The notes under the pieces are model-generated. The model made no database searches. It was not told where the DNA came from and saw only the letters and a program-made list of their open reading frames with translations. Source: Lutjanus erythropterus (lineage: Eukaryota > Chordata > Actinopteri > Lutjaniformes > Lutjanidae). Taken from it: a stretch of DNA of 64,000 nucleotides. The position numbers were made by a program, and so were the translations under genes. Each line of letters starts with the position of its first letter. Position 1 is the stretch's first letter. This document shows positions 46,905 to 58,615 of this stretch, one piece after another. Where the stretch lies: positions 23,583,158 to 23,647,157 of the forward strand of contig CM034612.1 in assembly GCA_020091685.1 (NCBI GenBank). Reading direction: 5' to 3'.

Positions 46905-47117
46905 TTGTGAATCTATCTGCCTCGCAAGGTAACTCCCCTACTACGTCACACAGTTTTTTGATCTGATTGGTTGAAGTTAGCTCATGTTAGACGTGGTAGA
47001 CAAATGGTTCATCCAATCACCTGCCAAGTGGTTTTTGAAAGTGCTTGCCCTTTTCCAAACAGTTTCTAAGGACGACTTTACAGATTCTGTGTAACAAACC
47101 ATCTGTTGTATCAGGTT
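46905..47117 (+). repeat. Interspersed repeat family S, copy 3
   Basis: 'gatctgattggttgaagtta' to 'acaaaccatctgttgtatca' matches copy 1 at 23 kb, with an extra 46-bp segment ('agacgtggtagacaaatgg'...). The preceding 'gcctcgcaaggtaa' is the complement of 'taccttgcgaggc' at 23115, so the family probably has inverted termini. Confidence 0.6.
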
Positions 47118-48548
47118 ATATCGGGCCATGGTTAATGTCAAACTCTGATATTGGTGACAGGATCTACATTGATAAGTGTTAACATACAGTTTTTCTCCTC
47201 AAAGTTTCCATGTTTATTATTATAAATATGGATAAGTTAATATTTATTTAGTGTATGAGTTGGTGTTACTTTCTGAAGTTGCAGTATTTCTCTAACTGGA
47301 GCAAAATGGAAGGCAGCATCCCCAGCCATGACCCACACACCACCTCACACATCGCGTCACTGTCTCCATCGTCTGAGTCATCAAAAACAGCTATTATACC
47401 GGGTATCTTTTTCAATCACATGCCATTATTGGGACGGCGCTGCACACAGTGTGGATCCATTGTTCAGCGGCTGTGCTCCCTCCCACTCGTTTACCCCTCT
47501 GTTTCATCTTTCCTCGTCTCTGCTCGCTCTCGATTTCGCCCGTCCAATCGGCCTCGTCACGGCCCTATCTGCGTCCCCTCCCATCCTCTTCCATCACCAT
47601 CAGCGCCGATTTCTCCTCTTCCTCTCTGCCCCCGTCTTCTTCAGGTGTTGCAGCTTTGACCTTGATAGAAATCAGTAGTCATCACAGGCGGAGAGCCATC
47701 AAAATGCAAATGATGACAGGTGGAGGCGGGGAGTGGGTGCGTCGTGTGCTCAGTGAGCCGTGCCTGAAGGGGCCAACCAAATTGATCCGTTGAGGGGGCT
47801 GCAGGGGTTTCCCACAAGGCAAATGGACGACCTGTCTGATGATGTCACTGCTGTGTCCTCTTCCTGGCTGTGGCTGGCATGGTAACCACCAGCACGCACA
47901 GTGGGTCTCACTGGGAGGATTTAGTGGAGATAATGGCTGGTTTTGTGGCACTATCATCAGTGGTGTTTTTTTGTTTTGTTTGTTTTTTCATTTCTTCCCT
48001 CCAAGCTGAAATAATAACACGTCTCTGTGTTACTTCAAATGCCTCAGTGACCTTTTCCACCATCTTATTTTGGCCATCTGTGTCTTAGAGGTTCGGTGTG
48101 ACCAAAACGAAAATCAAGCCCAAACCCAAGCCCAAGAGTTTTCACTCGATTTCTAACCTCTTTTTAAACATTTTCTAAAAGAATTTGGCCTCTTTTGTGA
48201 AGCAACATCCATCTGTTTCACTAGATTTATGACTTCTGTGCATTAATTACAGATCAAACACTTGCCAAACGTCTTTGCAGATTTGGAGCAACATTAGCAT
48301 TCATTTGGAGTTTGTGAACAAACAGGATGTAATTCACTCTTTCGTCATTTCTAATGTTGTCTGCTGTTTAGTGCTGGGAAGGTAGTGTAACGGTGGTCAC
48401 AGTGAATCAAAAGAGTAAATTAGCGAGATAACATCAGTGGGTTCAACAGATGGCTAAAAACATTTATATTCAAGTGACAAAGCCCTCTAGTGGCCATAGT
48501 AATTATGACTATTGTCCATCTGGACAACGTAGTCAGTCAGGTGATATC
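47118..48548. other. Interval without recognised gene; C/T-rich stretch
   Basis: The region 47420-47680 is strongly pyrimidine-rich on the plus strand and open in all three frames (114-134 codons). This reflects composition, not coding selection: the predicted peptides are S/P/L-rich with no domain. Confidence 0.5.
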
Positions 48549-48585
48549 ATTATTATTATTATTATTGTTATTATTATTATTGTTA

Positions 48586-48623
<38 letters not shown>
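48549..48623 (+). repeat. (ATT)n microsatellite
   Basis: ATT repeats with a few 'gtt' variants. A short ATA run follows at 48680-48696. Confidence 0.97.
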
Positions 48624-49497
48624 TCAGGGCTGATACTGATTATTAGTAGTCAAGGAGACTGATAACCAGTATTTGGAACAATAATAATAATAATACTACA
48701 CTTAATACACACTTAATATTTGATGACTTGGCTAATGGCTAATGCTTTGGGTCTTCCTGTGGATGTCTGGGTAATGGATACTGGATGTTTGGAGTCTGAT
48801 TAGCAACTTGAGACACGTGAATGGAGTTAAAGGCTCATTTCCATAAGCAAATATCCACATGTGAATCCAGATACATTTCTAAAAAGCTCATTAAAACACA
48901 AATCATTGTGGGACAATAATCAGTGAGGTCCAAGACTGTATTTCGGCTAATGTGTTCTAGTGTTGTGTCTTAATGTGTTCTTTTGCATTTATATCAGATA
49001 CTGTTCACTTTAACAATTTTGTAACCCCAGGTTCACTTTGTCATCTACACATAAAATATGTCTTAATAGAGTTTTTGTAATCCAGAGCCTTTTTGGTAAG
49101 GTTACTTAGAACACTCAGACAATAGTGCGGTTTTATTTTCCCTGTAAAAACAAGATTTTAACGAATTATACAAAACAAAGTCGCAACTTCTTTTGTAAAA
49201 AACACCTAAAAACATTGCAGTTGCATTGCAATGTTCTTAGAAAAGCTGCAACAACATCCTGAAAGGAATGATTACAAGATTCTAAAATGAAAGATCCACG
49301 TACGCTGCAATATTTTACACTGTCTAATTAAAAAAAAAACAAAAAAACAAAAAACAAAAACAAACCTAAATTGAACAAAATGAATTTGATACCTTGCCCA
49401 TAGTCGTGGAACCATGTCTGTCTTTGACACAGACTGAAACAGTGTAAATTCAGGTAGTGTCCTGACAGGTTTGGGCAGAGATATTCTCTTCCCATAC
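48624..49497. other. Interval without recognised gene
   Basis: AT-rich, with A-rich runs at 49329-49366. No frame or repeat boundary recognised. Confidence 0.5.
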
Positions 49498-49590
49498 CTG
49501 AAGAGAATGAGTGAAGAGCGGATGCCGGTTGCGAAGCACCCCCCGTCCTCCAGAATGACCTCCCGCCCTCGTCGGAGCAGCAGATACTCT
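49498..49590 (-). CDS. Candidate internal coding exon, unknown product
   Basis: On the minus strand, 93 bp lie between an AG (tcctgag|A) and a donor-like ttcag|gtatgg. They encode 30 full codons, starting E-Y-L-L-L-R-R-G-R-E and continuing V-I-L-E-D-G-G-C-F-A-T-G, with mostly G or C at third positions, unlike the AT-rich surroundings. The upstream pyrimidine tract is poor and the same frame meets a stop four codons before. It stays open past the donor for some forty codons. I cannot name a family. Another minus frame and a plus frame are also open here, so the evidence is compositional. Confidence 0.27.
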
Positions 49591-50790
49591 CTCAGGATTA
49601 AAATTCAGATTTGTGACAAATGTATTCACCACCACCTTATCTGTCTGACCTCTGTTGACCTCTATCAGCAGCCAGTGGAAACAGATAGAATCACAGGGGT
49701 CGCTCGTGACCGGGCAGAGTGGTAAAGCAATAATCATCTAAGAAATCTCACAGACGGAGGAATAGAAAAAGGCTCGCTATCATTTGTTTTCAAATGAATC
49801 TAGTTTCACTTTTCTTGTATTTGACATTTAGAGTATAATATCTCTGTACTGGATTCTCTCTGTATTTTTTGGTGTCACATAAAAGGTTAAAAAACACTTA
49901 ATATGATGGACTCATAAGAAAATAGTTAGAATGCCATGGTAAATAAGCTTGGTTGTCTTGTCAAATTATAGCAGCACCAGCTTTTACTTTTAACCAAATT
50001 ATCCTCTCATAATAATTTGAAAGATGCTATGAAAGCGGAAGCACCAAAGAAACCGACACTAAGTGGCTTAAAATATTTATTCGAGTCTTTCTGGTTGCAG
50101 CCAGGCTCAAGCTCTCTTAGTCACGACTTCATAACAATGCATTATCCATTAGCATTTTATTGTAATTCATTGCTCAGCATCAACTTTCTGGATGTGCAGT
50201 TGTTCGCTAACAGAGGCAGAAAAAAACATGACGCAGCACTTTGGATTACTGAAGTATTCAAACTCAGACTGCAGCATTGATTCAGCCCTCAAATCTGGTC
50301 CAGGCTCAGTGGAAAACTGGAATATTTTAATAATACAGTACAGGGAGGCCCCTCCTTCCCCATCTCTCTGATGCAGGGGCCCCCACATATCAATCAGGTC
50401 AACAGTTGGTTTTGATTGGAACTACAAAATGAGGTAGCTGTTGTCCAATTGAGACTAGCTCTTTGAAACGTCTGCAAGAAGGACAAGGCCTATTATAATG
50501 TGTCCTCTGCATAAGGACAAAGAGGTCAAAGAGAGCCATCTGCATGTGTGAGACAGAGAAAGCTATATATGGTGTGTGAGATAATTGTGTTATTATCTAA
50601 TAATCTTGTACTGTGACTTTGTTTTACACTGGAGCAAAGAAATTTCTCCTTGTGCGTGCAATATAACCTGATTACCCGCCTGTCCGGGTTCTTAACGCCC
50701 TGCGATGCTATTTCTGAACTCATTTCATGCTGCTCCCTTTAACTACAGTGACCTGTAAGTGACACTCGTAACACAAATCTCAGCACGAGG
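49591..50790. other. Interval without recognised gene
   Basis: An 87-codon plus frame (50017-50280) and a 73-codon minus frame (50167-50388) overlap and show no domain. No repeat boundary is defined. Confidence 0.5.
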
Positions 50791-51340
50791 CAGGGCCGCA
50801 TGATTTGAGGAAAATGTCTGATTTGATATAATTGAATTAAATTGAGATTTTATTGTATAAATTGAACGCCAGGCTTGTATTTGTAGTCTGCATATTTTTA
50901 ATAAGGTTTATATCAAGCATAACCATTTTTTAAATAAATAGAATGAGATCAAAATATTCAGTTGTTGTTGCCATGGTTCAGATCACTCAGAAAAATCTGC
51001 CTACATTTCCATATCAAACTGGACAAATTTAGGACACATTTATGCGGATGTTACATGAGTGGCAGGCTTAATATCACTTACTAATATTTGTTATTTATAT
51101 GTTGTGACAATATTTGAAGTTGGACTGACGGCCGCTTGATCTGCTTAAGCTAACGTTAAAGTTAGCCTCACTGACAGGACAGACGACTCTGAATCCTGGA
51201 GGCTCTGATCAAGAGCTTTTAAGCAGATTAGCTAAAATGATGATATTGACGCGCTTCAGCTGGGAGATTCTGACAACATGTGGTCACGAGCTGTCTGTCA
51301 TCAAACACCGGACAACTGCCAGGCTACCTGCTGGCTCAAA
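50791..51340 (+). mobile_element. Probable hAT-like fragment (CAGGGCCGCATGATTTGAGG end)
   Basis: The opening 'cagggccgcatgatttgagg' followed by 'tttgatataattgaatt' matches a frequent teleost hAT-type terminus. The right end and target duplication are not found, so the extent is a guess. No transposase frame. Confidence 0.4.
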
Positions 51341-52640
51341 ACACCAGCACAGAAAGTGATGTCTCATAATAGATAACAAGAAAAAAATATTCAAGCTGGT
51401 ATCATGCAGATGCATAACTATATCTAAGGAATTCAAAGCATGTTCTGTACTATCATCACTTCTTTATCTTTTTTGAGGCATAAGACTGTGAGAATAATGT
51501 CTTCAGTGCCGCTCGTAAAAAGTTTTAGTAAGTTTAAAGTATTAGCTTTTAATAGCGGCAATGCTAGGCGCCTCATCACCATGGAAACACATCAACAGCT
51601 GCAGGAGCACAGGCGCTGCGCCAGTTGAGAACTGAGTGACAAATGAGTGACTATGTGTGTTTAATCGTGGGGTCACGGGGCTTATATTCACAATTCTGGG
51701 CAGATGCAGATTTGTGTCCTTATCTCTGGTTTCAACGCTAATATGGCAAACTTTACAAAGGCTATAGCACACTGGAATAAACTAACTCTTGCTCTATAAC
51801 TGATCTGGTGTGTTGAATACAGAACACAGTCCAGAAACCTGCTCCCACAGTGAGCAGGATCAGTGCACATCTACTGAGGAGTAGTGGTGACTCACTTCAA
51901 TCGAGAGTAACTTGTCTGCACACAAAGTCACTGGATTTGTCACAAGGCTCTTTTTTGAACTACAGTCACCAAAGAGGTCTTAAAAGTCAGCAGATCTAAT
52001 GAGAAAATCGCTGCAGACACCAGCATGCGGAGAGCAAATTACCCAGTCAGCAGCAAAGAGTTTCTTTTTTGTTGCTGTACCCGCTCACATTATTGCAGTT
52101 AATTAACTAGAGCTGAGGAAATTTGCAGATTTCAGTTAGTTAGCAACAGTTGCTGTCTTCGACTTTCCTCAGTTGAAGGCACTGCTGATTATGTAAATTA
52201 TAATTCTATAGTTATAAATGTAATTATAACTCCTGTGATTTCAAAATATCACACACAGTAAGTTTAGATAAAGTGAAAAATGTCTTTTTACCCTTTTTCA
52301 TTACATCTCCAGTCACATTGTGCCATTTCTTTGTGTTTTTATATCAATCATGGAAAATCCTGTCATATTTTCTTCCTATTAAATAAAATATGATGCATGC
52401 TTATGTAGGCTAGAGCCAACCTGTCAATCAGTGTTCAGCTTTTAGCGGTGCAGAGCTAAGGCTAAGATTCATTAGTTAGTTAGCTAGCAACAGTATGATT
52501 AATGTTATTGTACAAAAGCACAACTTTATAATGTGCATAAACTCAATGACTGAATCATGTTTTATAGAGAAAATGCTGGTTTTGGAAAATGCTGCTGTCT
52601 TCCCACTGCTCAGCTTGGAGTTTCTTAGCTGCCATTAGCC
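51341..52640. other. Interval without recognised gene
   Basis: Short frames only (60-76 codons), overlapping on both strands at 51440-51870. No repeat boundaries. Confidence 0.5.
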
Positions 52641-52790
52641 AGAGGTGGGAAGTCCAAATACTTAGTTACTGTACCTAAGTAATTTTGACTTTTACGCCCC
52701 ACATTTTAACACCGATATCTGCGCTTTCTACTCCTTACATCTTCAAAACTGCAACAAGTCCCTCTCTAAACTGCCTGCTTTTACAAGAAA
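52641..52790 (+). mobile_element. Family A transposon fragment
   Basis: 'cagaggtgggaagtccaaat' and 'acttagttactgtacctaag' match the terminus of the family A copies at 61.85 kb and (inverted) at 366. Truncated. Confidence 0.55.
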
Positions 52791-54366
52791 CACATAAATA
52801 TGCTGAGGCGGTTTCATGTGGATCGATTGTTCGGGCCTAGCACATGGTGTATTTATCATTCTTTGTTAATGCCCCTCGTAGATATATTAGATTCATGAGG
52901 CAGTAAAAATCCACCTGTAATGATCTACCAGCTTGTCAGCCTTTTCTTTCTTGTAGAAACAGCCCTGGTGTTTCCAAATGCTCTGACGTACAAACGCTTC
53001 CATTTATAGCGCTTCCCTGCTTTTTTCAGTCATATTAATGATTGTTTTCTATCATCGCTGCTCGTCTTTATTGCCTCTACGCTCACAGTGAAAGACACCT
53101 GCAGCTTCCTGCGCAGGTTAAAGACAGTTAAAAACAATCTTACCACCGCAGGTAATGGCAGTGTTGATAATGTACTGTATGTTGTGTGTAGTAAGTGTAG
53201 TAGCTGCCATTACTCAGAAAAAACAATCAACACACACACTGCAAATGCCGCCATGGCCGCCACCACACAGGCTTTTGTTTTATTACTCAATCTAGCTCCA
53301 TTACAGTGGGTCTCCTGCTGTGGAAGTCATCTGAAGGTCTTCTTTAAATCTCTGTGCTTCATTACCTGGCGCTTCCATGTGACGAGCGAGCCCGATAGAT
53401 CATTATTATCCCTAACAGTTCGCCTCACAACATTTAGCAGCCGCTCCGTTCCGCCGGCTGCCTCCACTATTACTCTGCTCGCCGATCTCACATCAGAGTT
53501 GAAGACTTAGGCCAAGCAGCAGGACATCCACAGGGTGGATATCAACACGCACACCGTGTCGCACACTCGTTCCTCACGCAGTGACTCTCTGATTTATTTG
53601 ATTTTCCTTCATTTGTTCTGGTTGTGTGGAAGATGAGGGACGTGTTTTGTGAGTGCGGCCTGGTGAAGACAACATTAAAAGGGAACAGGGGAATATGGAG
53701 AGCAGAATCTTTAACCTAGACTCTATCTAGGGTCTAAAAGTGAGTAATGGTTTTAATAAAACTGTTTTAAGAAAAACAAAAGACAATGAAGGGGAGACAC
53801 AGATTTGAGAAAAAAAGAAAAGGCAGCAGCCCTCTAATGCTATCTCACAATTTTCATTTCTCCCGGTATGGTGTGGTAAGACTAAAGGGCATTTGATTTG
53901 ATTTTTTTTTTTAATAGGCTGTATTGTAGATGATGAGATGACATTTTTTGTCCTCAACTCATATCTTCTATCTGTGATGATTCCGTCAATAGACAGAAAA
54001 TTAATCCAGTTATTCTGATAATTGGTTAATCGGAGGAAATTAAAATAGTCTTTTATTTTGACTGACAATTTATAGATGAAACAATAAGAAAATCATTAGA
54101 ATACTGTATACTATACTTTGATATTTGATTAGTACCACTCGGTTCCGATATCCGATGAGTGAATTATGTCAGTATCCTTACGTCAGTATCGGCCACTAGT
54201 ACAGATTTTGGATGGGACCATAATGTCTCCTTGGCTCTCGAGGAGCAAAATAACCCTGATGTCATTGTGATTTTTGAGCGTTGGCTTCAAAATACTGGTG
54301 GCAAGTCCATTTTCTATCTGTAACATCTTCCTATAGTTCATTTGATGGTCCAACTCTCAACACAAC
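52791..54366. other. Interval without recognised gene; GATATCCG-like remnant near 54110-54215
   Basis: The 140-codon plus frame (53088-53510) crosses a GC-richer stretch but shows no domain and includes many isolated T/S/N runs. 'ggttccgatatccgatgagt' and 'gtcagtatcggccactag' near 54140-54200 resemble a degraded hAT-like end. A small R1-like fragment lies near 53994-54075. Confidence 0.4.
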
Positions 54367-54619
54367 GCTCTTTTCCACCAACATAGAACTGGTCCCGTTC
54401 TGGTGCAAGCACCTATCTTTAAACTGTTCTGAGAATTCCACCAAAAATCTGTCGGTCGGGAACCCAGAAAATAGCTACCAGCCATTGTGCAATGTTGATA
54501 ATCCCTCATTACAATGGTTCCTCTTAAAACTGGTGTAAACACAGCCTGGTTCGCTAGATAGCAAGAATCTTGAATGGATTCGGTCCAAGAACCAGAGCTA
54601 ATTTGGTGGAAAAGGGCCA
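54367..54619. mobile_element. MITE with CTTTTCCACCAA terminal inverted repeats
   Basis: Left 'gctcttttccaccaacatag' and complement of right 'ggcccttttccaccaaatta' are inverted termini. Subterminal 'agaactggtcccgttctgg' and 'aagaaccagagc' also pair. About 250 bp, non-coding, a known kind of percomorph MITE. Confidence 0.68.
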
Positions 54620-57422
54620 TCAGTGGACTCCAGTCCAGACCTAAACCTCATAGCAAGACTCGTATTGAAAATGAAGACTAAAAGAAGAAAAAAGTAACAG
54701 TATTCCAAAAAGCTAATCAAAGCATTTTCTGTGTGAATATGTGTCAGTGGAAGAACTTTGAAACTTTTGTAAGAACTTTGGACGGCAAAAGTGAAATACT
54801 GTTTGGAGAAGCGCCAGCAGAAACAGCTTCAGTACGCTGGAATGATGCAGACATGCAGACATGCAGAGTTGCGGGAAGTTTCAGCATGGCAGGTATTGCG
54901 TGACTCCTTGTGACTGGCTCCAAATCAGCCCTTACTGGTTGATTCCACTTGGCACAGCATGTCTGAGCCACGGTTTTGATCCATCTTCCACAAATCTGCA
55001 GCCCCCACCAGCAGCAATTCAGCAGCATTTCAGCAACAGAGCGTTGTGCCCTCCTGATTATGTTTACTTGCTCAGATTTTGTTGGTTTGGCCTGCTTTCC
55101 TTGCTCTTTGTGCTTCTACCATGTTGAATCATCTCTTTTTCTGTCTGTCTTTATGTTTGCGAGTCTTTTATTTTGAAAAGTGACCGGATTCTCTCTACTT
55201 TTTTTTGGTGTCTGACTTCCTGACCGCTCGAACTGCTCTGTGCTAACTGACGCGGTATCTGTCAAAAATAGACTTGGTGCGTATTTGAAGCGGAGCACAC
55301 ACTGGACACCTCTAAGGTGCTGCTGGTGAAATAATAAGCATTTTGTAGAATGGCAGCGATCAGCTCCTATGCGCGCTGCATTTTGCACACTAGGGTAGAA
55401 ATGCCCCATATTGTATATTCATTAAGGCCAAATGGACAATGCGTGTTGAAAGCCACAGTTCTCGGTGCGTACCGTTAGTAGATCAGCTTGCAAATTTGTT
55501 TGTGGGTAATATCAAGTTTATGCATGTTTTTCCATACGCAAACCTTTACTAAATCAGGCCCCAAATCCACTGTGGGCTGGTGGCCCGCTGCATACAGCTG
55601 GTGCTCTTATTTTTTTCGCCCCTGTTCCTCAAACAGCCTGAGTTCGCCCCTGGCACAGAGGGCGTTAACAGCTCCGGTGGTGGATTCATCAGTGAAAGCG
55701 TTAAAAATATGTGTGCTGGCTGGAGGTGCAGGCTGAGAGGCCATCCATCCTGCAAAGATAATACATCTGCCACTGATGTGACTCAGTGTCATGTTGTGAT
55801 ATTGCACGACAGAGTGATGTTTACCATAATTATGGACACGACTGTGATGGAGCCCCTGCACGAAGCCCCAAGGAGGATCTGCGGCACACCTCATTCCTGC
55901 TCCACAAGGTCAGGAGTGAAATCATACAAATGATCCCAGTGAAGGATCTGTCTCTGTGAAAAGTGTCTCTCCTCCTGAATGCAATCCATTACCTTAAGAC
56001 GTCCTTAATACACAGCTGTAAAGGAACACATGCAGAATCACAAAAACATGTTGGGATGGAAAATGCCACGAGGTAAAGACATCAAGACGTCACGACGTTC
56101 TGGAGCAGCCTTGTCATTTGCATCATGCATCCTTATTGCGCTGCTCGGAGTCGGCGTTCATCAGTCATGCAACGGCAGCCTTCAAGCCAAATAGGAAATG
56201 AAAAAAAAAAAAAAAACCCTGAGATTACAACTCTACAGTTTTGCAAGGCGCTGATAGGAGGTAAACAATCTGGAGAGGAGAGAGGAGAGGACTGAGGAGG
56301 AGGGAAGGGGAAGCAAGGTCACCGTCCTAATGTGTGCTCATGTTCGTAGGTGGAAGTGTTGGATTTTTATACACATACACAGGAAATAAGATACCACAGA
56401 GTTTAAGTCGGCTTGTTAATTCTATTCTGTGACAGTATCTGCATGTTTTTTTGTGTTAATGTTCTTTTATTGTTCTTTTTTAGGGAAAAAAAGTCGCTAT
56501 TGACCTCAAAGAGTAACACTGCATATTAGATTCAGCTTCTCAACTTATTTTTTCTTTTCCACTTCACCATTATCACACTGAGCTGCTTCTAAAGAGCTGT
56601 GTGTGCCTGCAGTTGAGCACAATCTGACCATATGCTCTTTTATAATAAATACCAGTTAATGTGTGGGAAATGGAAACACATATGCAACATTTATACATCA
56701 GGCCCCAGTTATTTTAAATTAGTGCATGCAGAAAAGGATGTAAATGTTGTAGTCTTTGTTGCACAACACCTGTATCCCCGCAGTAAAACAAACAGCATTA
56801 ACACAGATAAAGGCTGGTTAATTATACAGTGACAGAACAAATCTAATTTTGTGTGTGAGTAAGAGAGAATATATAGAACCATGGCCAAATTAACATGCTT
56901 GGAGGCCCGGGGTAAGAATAAGCTGTGAAACACTATACGCATTCAAGTATCTATCAGGTGCAGTGCACACCATGGATCAGAGCAGCAACACATCACTTCT
57001 CTCAAACGCGCCACATTTTGCGTGAAAACAAGTGCTGTTAAAGTGTCAGCGCCAAATAAAGAAGACAAGTGTTATTCGTATGCATGGTAATGTTGTGTAA
57101 TGCAATGTAATTAGTTTATCATAATGCCACAATGGACAGACGACTAAAACAACACAATAGTGTCTTAAAAAGTGACAGATGTCAGAAATACATTGCCTGG
57201 AAATACTTGTATATATCAGGTTTTACCTCCTCTGGCCACCAGGTGGAGTCGTTCTTCCACTTTGATGAAGATAGACACTCACCAAATTTTTTTTTTTTTT
57301 TTTTGATGCAACAACACTGATTGTTTATCGCAAAGGCTTGGAATAGCTAATAATTGATACAGTTTTCTTATTTCATATATTTAAACTGGCAAAGATTTTT
57401 TTTGACCGCCAGTCAAATTCAT
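54620..57422. other. Interval without recognised gene
   Basis: Frames at 55488-55933 (up to 117 codons, plus) and 55607-55894 (95 codons, minus) overlap and carry no domain. A(19) near 56199-56217 and T(20) near 57283-57304 are homopolymers. No transposon ends recognised. Confidence 0.5.
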
Positions 57423-57606
57423 TAATTCATTCATTTTCTGTAACCGCTTATTCCGGAAGGGTTGCGGGCTGCTGGAGCCTATCCCAGCTGACATTGGGCG
57501 AGAGGCGGTGTACACCCTGGACAAGTCGCCAGTTGATCGCAGGGCTGACACATAGACAGACAACCACTCACACTCACATTCACACCTACGGGCAATTTAG
57601 AGTAAA
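57423..57606 (-). mobile_element. tRNA-like teleost interspersed repeat, 5'-truncated, minus orientation
   Basis: The complement of the 3' half of the element at 63558-63913: 'gggctgctggagcctatccc', 'agctgacattgggcgagagg', 'ggacaagtcgccagttgatc', 'cacctacgggcaatttagag'. The tRNA-like head is missing, as expected of 5' truncation. Confidence 0.75.
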
Positions 57607-57654
57607 CTTTAACTTTAATTGAAGCACAGAGCAAAAATGGGCGGGACTTAGGAA

Positions 57655-57842
57655 GGCAACTTATTTCCCCTCCCCCTCCAAGCATGTAGGAGAAGCTTTA
57701 AACAGCTAAATCTAAGGTAATGAAACACAACACATCATATTTTCATGTGGTTATACACTAATGAAAACATATTTATGAATGTTACTTTCCATTTCTTCCA
57801 TATTCTGCCAATAAAGCCCCTTAAATCTTACACATTGGACCT
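57655..57842 (+). mobile_element. TTAA-type element, right half (CCAATGTGTAGGATTT family)
   Basis: 'ctccccctccaagcatgtag', 'ggttatacactaatgaaaac', 'gccaataaagcccctt' and the end 'cttacacattggacc' before TTAA (57843-57846) complement the left half at 33021-33235. The left half of this copy is missing. Confidence 0.7.
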
Positions 57843-57846
57843 TTAA

Positions 57847-58440
57847 AGCTAGATTTTTAGATGGCTATCTTTACAAGAGCACGCTCCAGATCATGCAGGC
57901 CCTTTGGCTACTTCAGGTGCTTTAATGACACATATTTTTGCAATTGATCAAATTATGTCAAACCAGCTGACACACAGCGGACTCGGGGCAGTTGGTAATC
58001 CAGGAACACATCAGTTATCACTGATGCAGGGAGCGTGTGAGACAGGCTTAACAAAAGCAGACAGACACATTTTGGACAATACAGATAAGAAAACGCTCGC
58101 AGCAACAAAGTGATGAACAGGGTCAAAAATCTATTTGGATGTTTCCTAGCAACAAGATGGTCCTGACAAAGCAGAGAAAAGCCTGTAGCAGTGTTACATT
58201 TAACAGCTCATACAATGTAATGATTTTTATTAAGAAGGTTACAGGTTATCTGATTATTAAACCAGAAAAAAAGCAAGTCACACTGACCCTGACCTTTGAC
58301 CTTTGCCAGGAGTGGGAGTGAAAACAGGTCCGCCTATCAATAAAGTCTGCAGACTGGCAGTGGTGCTGATAAGAATCGAAGCTGTAATGCTCTTCACTCT
58401 CCTCCAAATCAGCAGAGTCTGAAAGACAGCGAGCAGCCTG
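57847..58440. other. Interval without recognised gene
   Basis: A 69-codon plus frame (57904-58113) and a 60-codon one have no domain. The interval borders the CpG-rich patch. Confidence 0.5.
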
Positions 58441-58615
58441 TCAACGCAGTTCATTTCTGCCTTTGATGTCTGCCGGATGATCGGCGGCGAGCTTGTCGAC
58501 TGTGACGACACTGTCACCGCTAAACTCCAAATGACTCCAGCTATCACACAGCTCCATTCAGCGAGCGTCAGCCGCCGCCGCTGCTGCTGTTCACCCCCTC
58601 AGTCGCACTCAGGGT
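58441..58615 (-). other. CpG-rich patch with 38-codon minus-strand frame; possible promoter/first exon
   Basis: Unusually CpG-rich for this window ('cggcggcgagc', 'gtcagccgccgccgctg'). On the minus strand an ATG at 58557 opens 38 codons starting M-E-L-C-D-S-W-S-H-L and ending with TGA at 58443-58441. Its third positions are often G or C. A GTGACAG inside could serve as a donor. No TATA box or homology is seen. It could be a CpG promoter, a 5' exon, a conserved element or chance. Confidence 0.22.

Noticed and set aside
47255-47793. Three overlapping plus-strand frames of 114-134 codons
   Set aside because: All three frames are open because the plus strand is C/T-rich and poor in stops. The peptides are S/P/L-rich with no domain.
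53088-53510. 140-codon plus frame, second longest plus frame apart from the transposase
   Set aside because: Composition shifts along its length, no domain, no acceptor/donor context. Judged a chance frame.
55488-55933. 117-codon plus frame and overlapping 95-codon minus frame
   Set aside because: No recognisable domain, mutually overlapping and no supporting splice sites. Left as unannotated interval.
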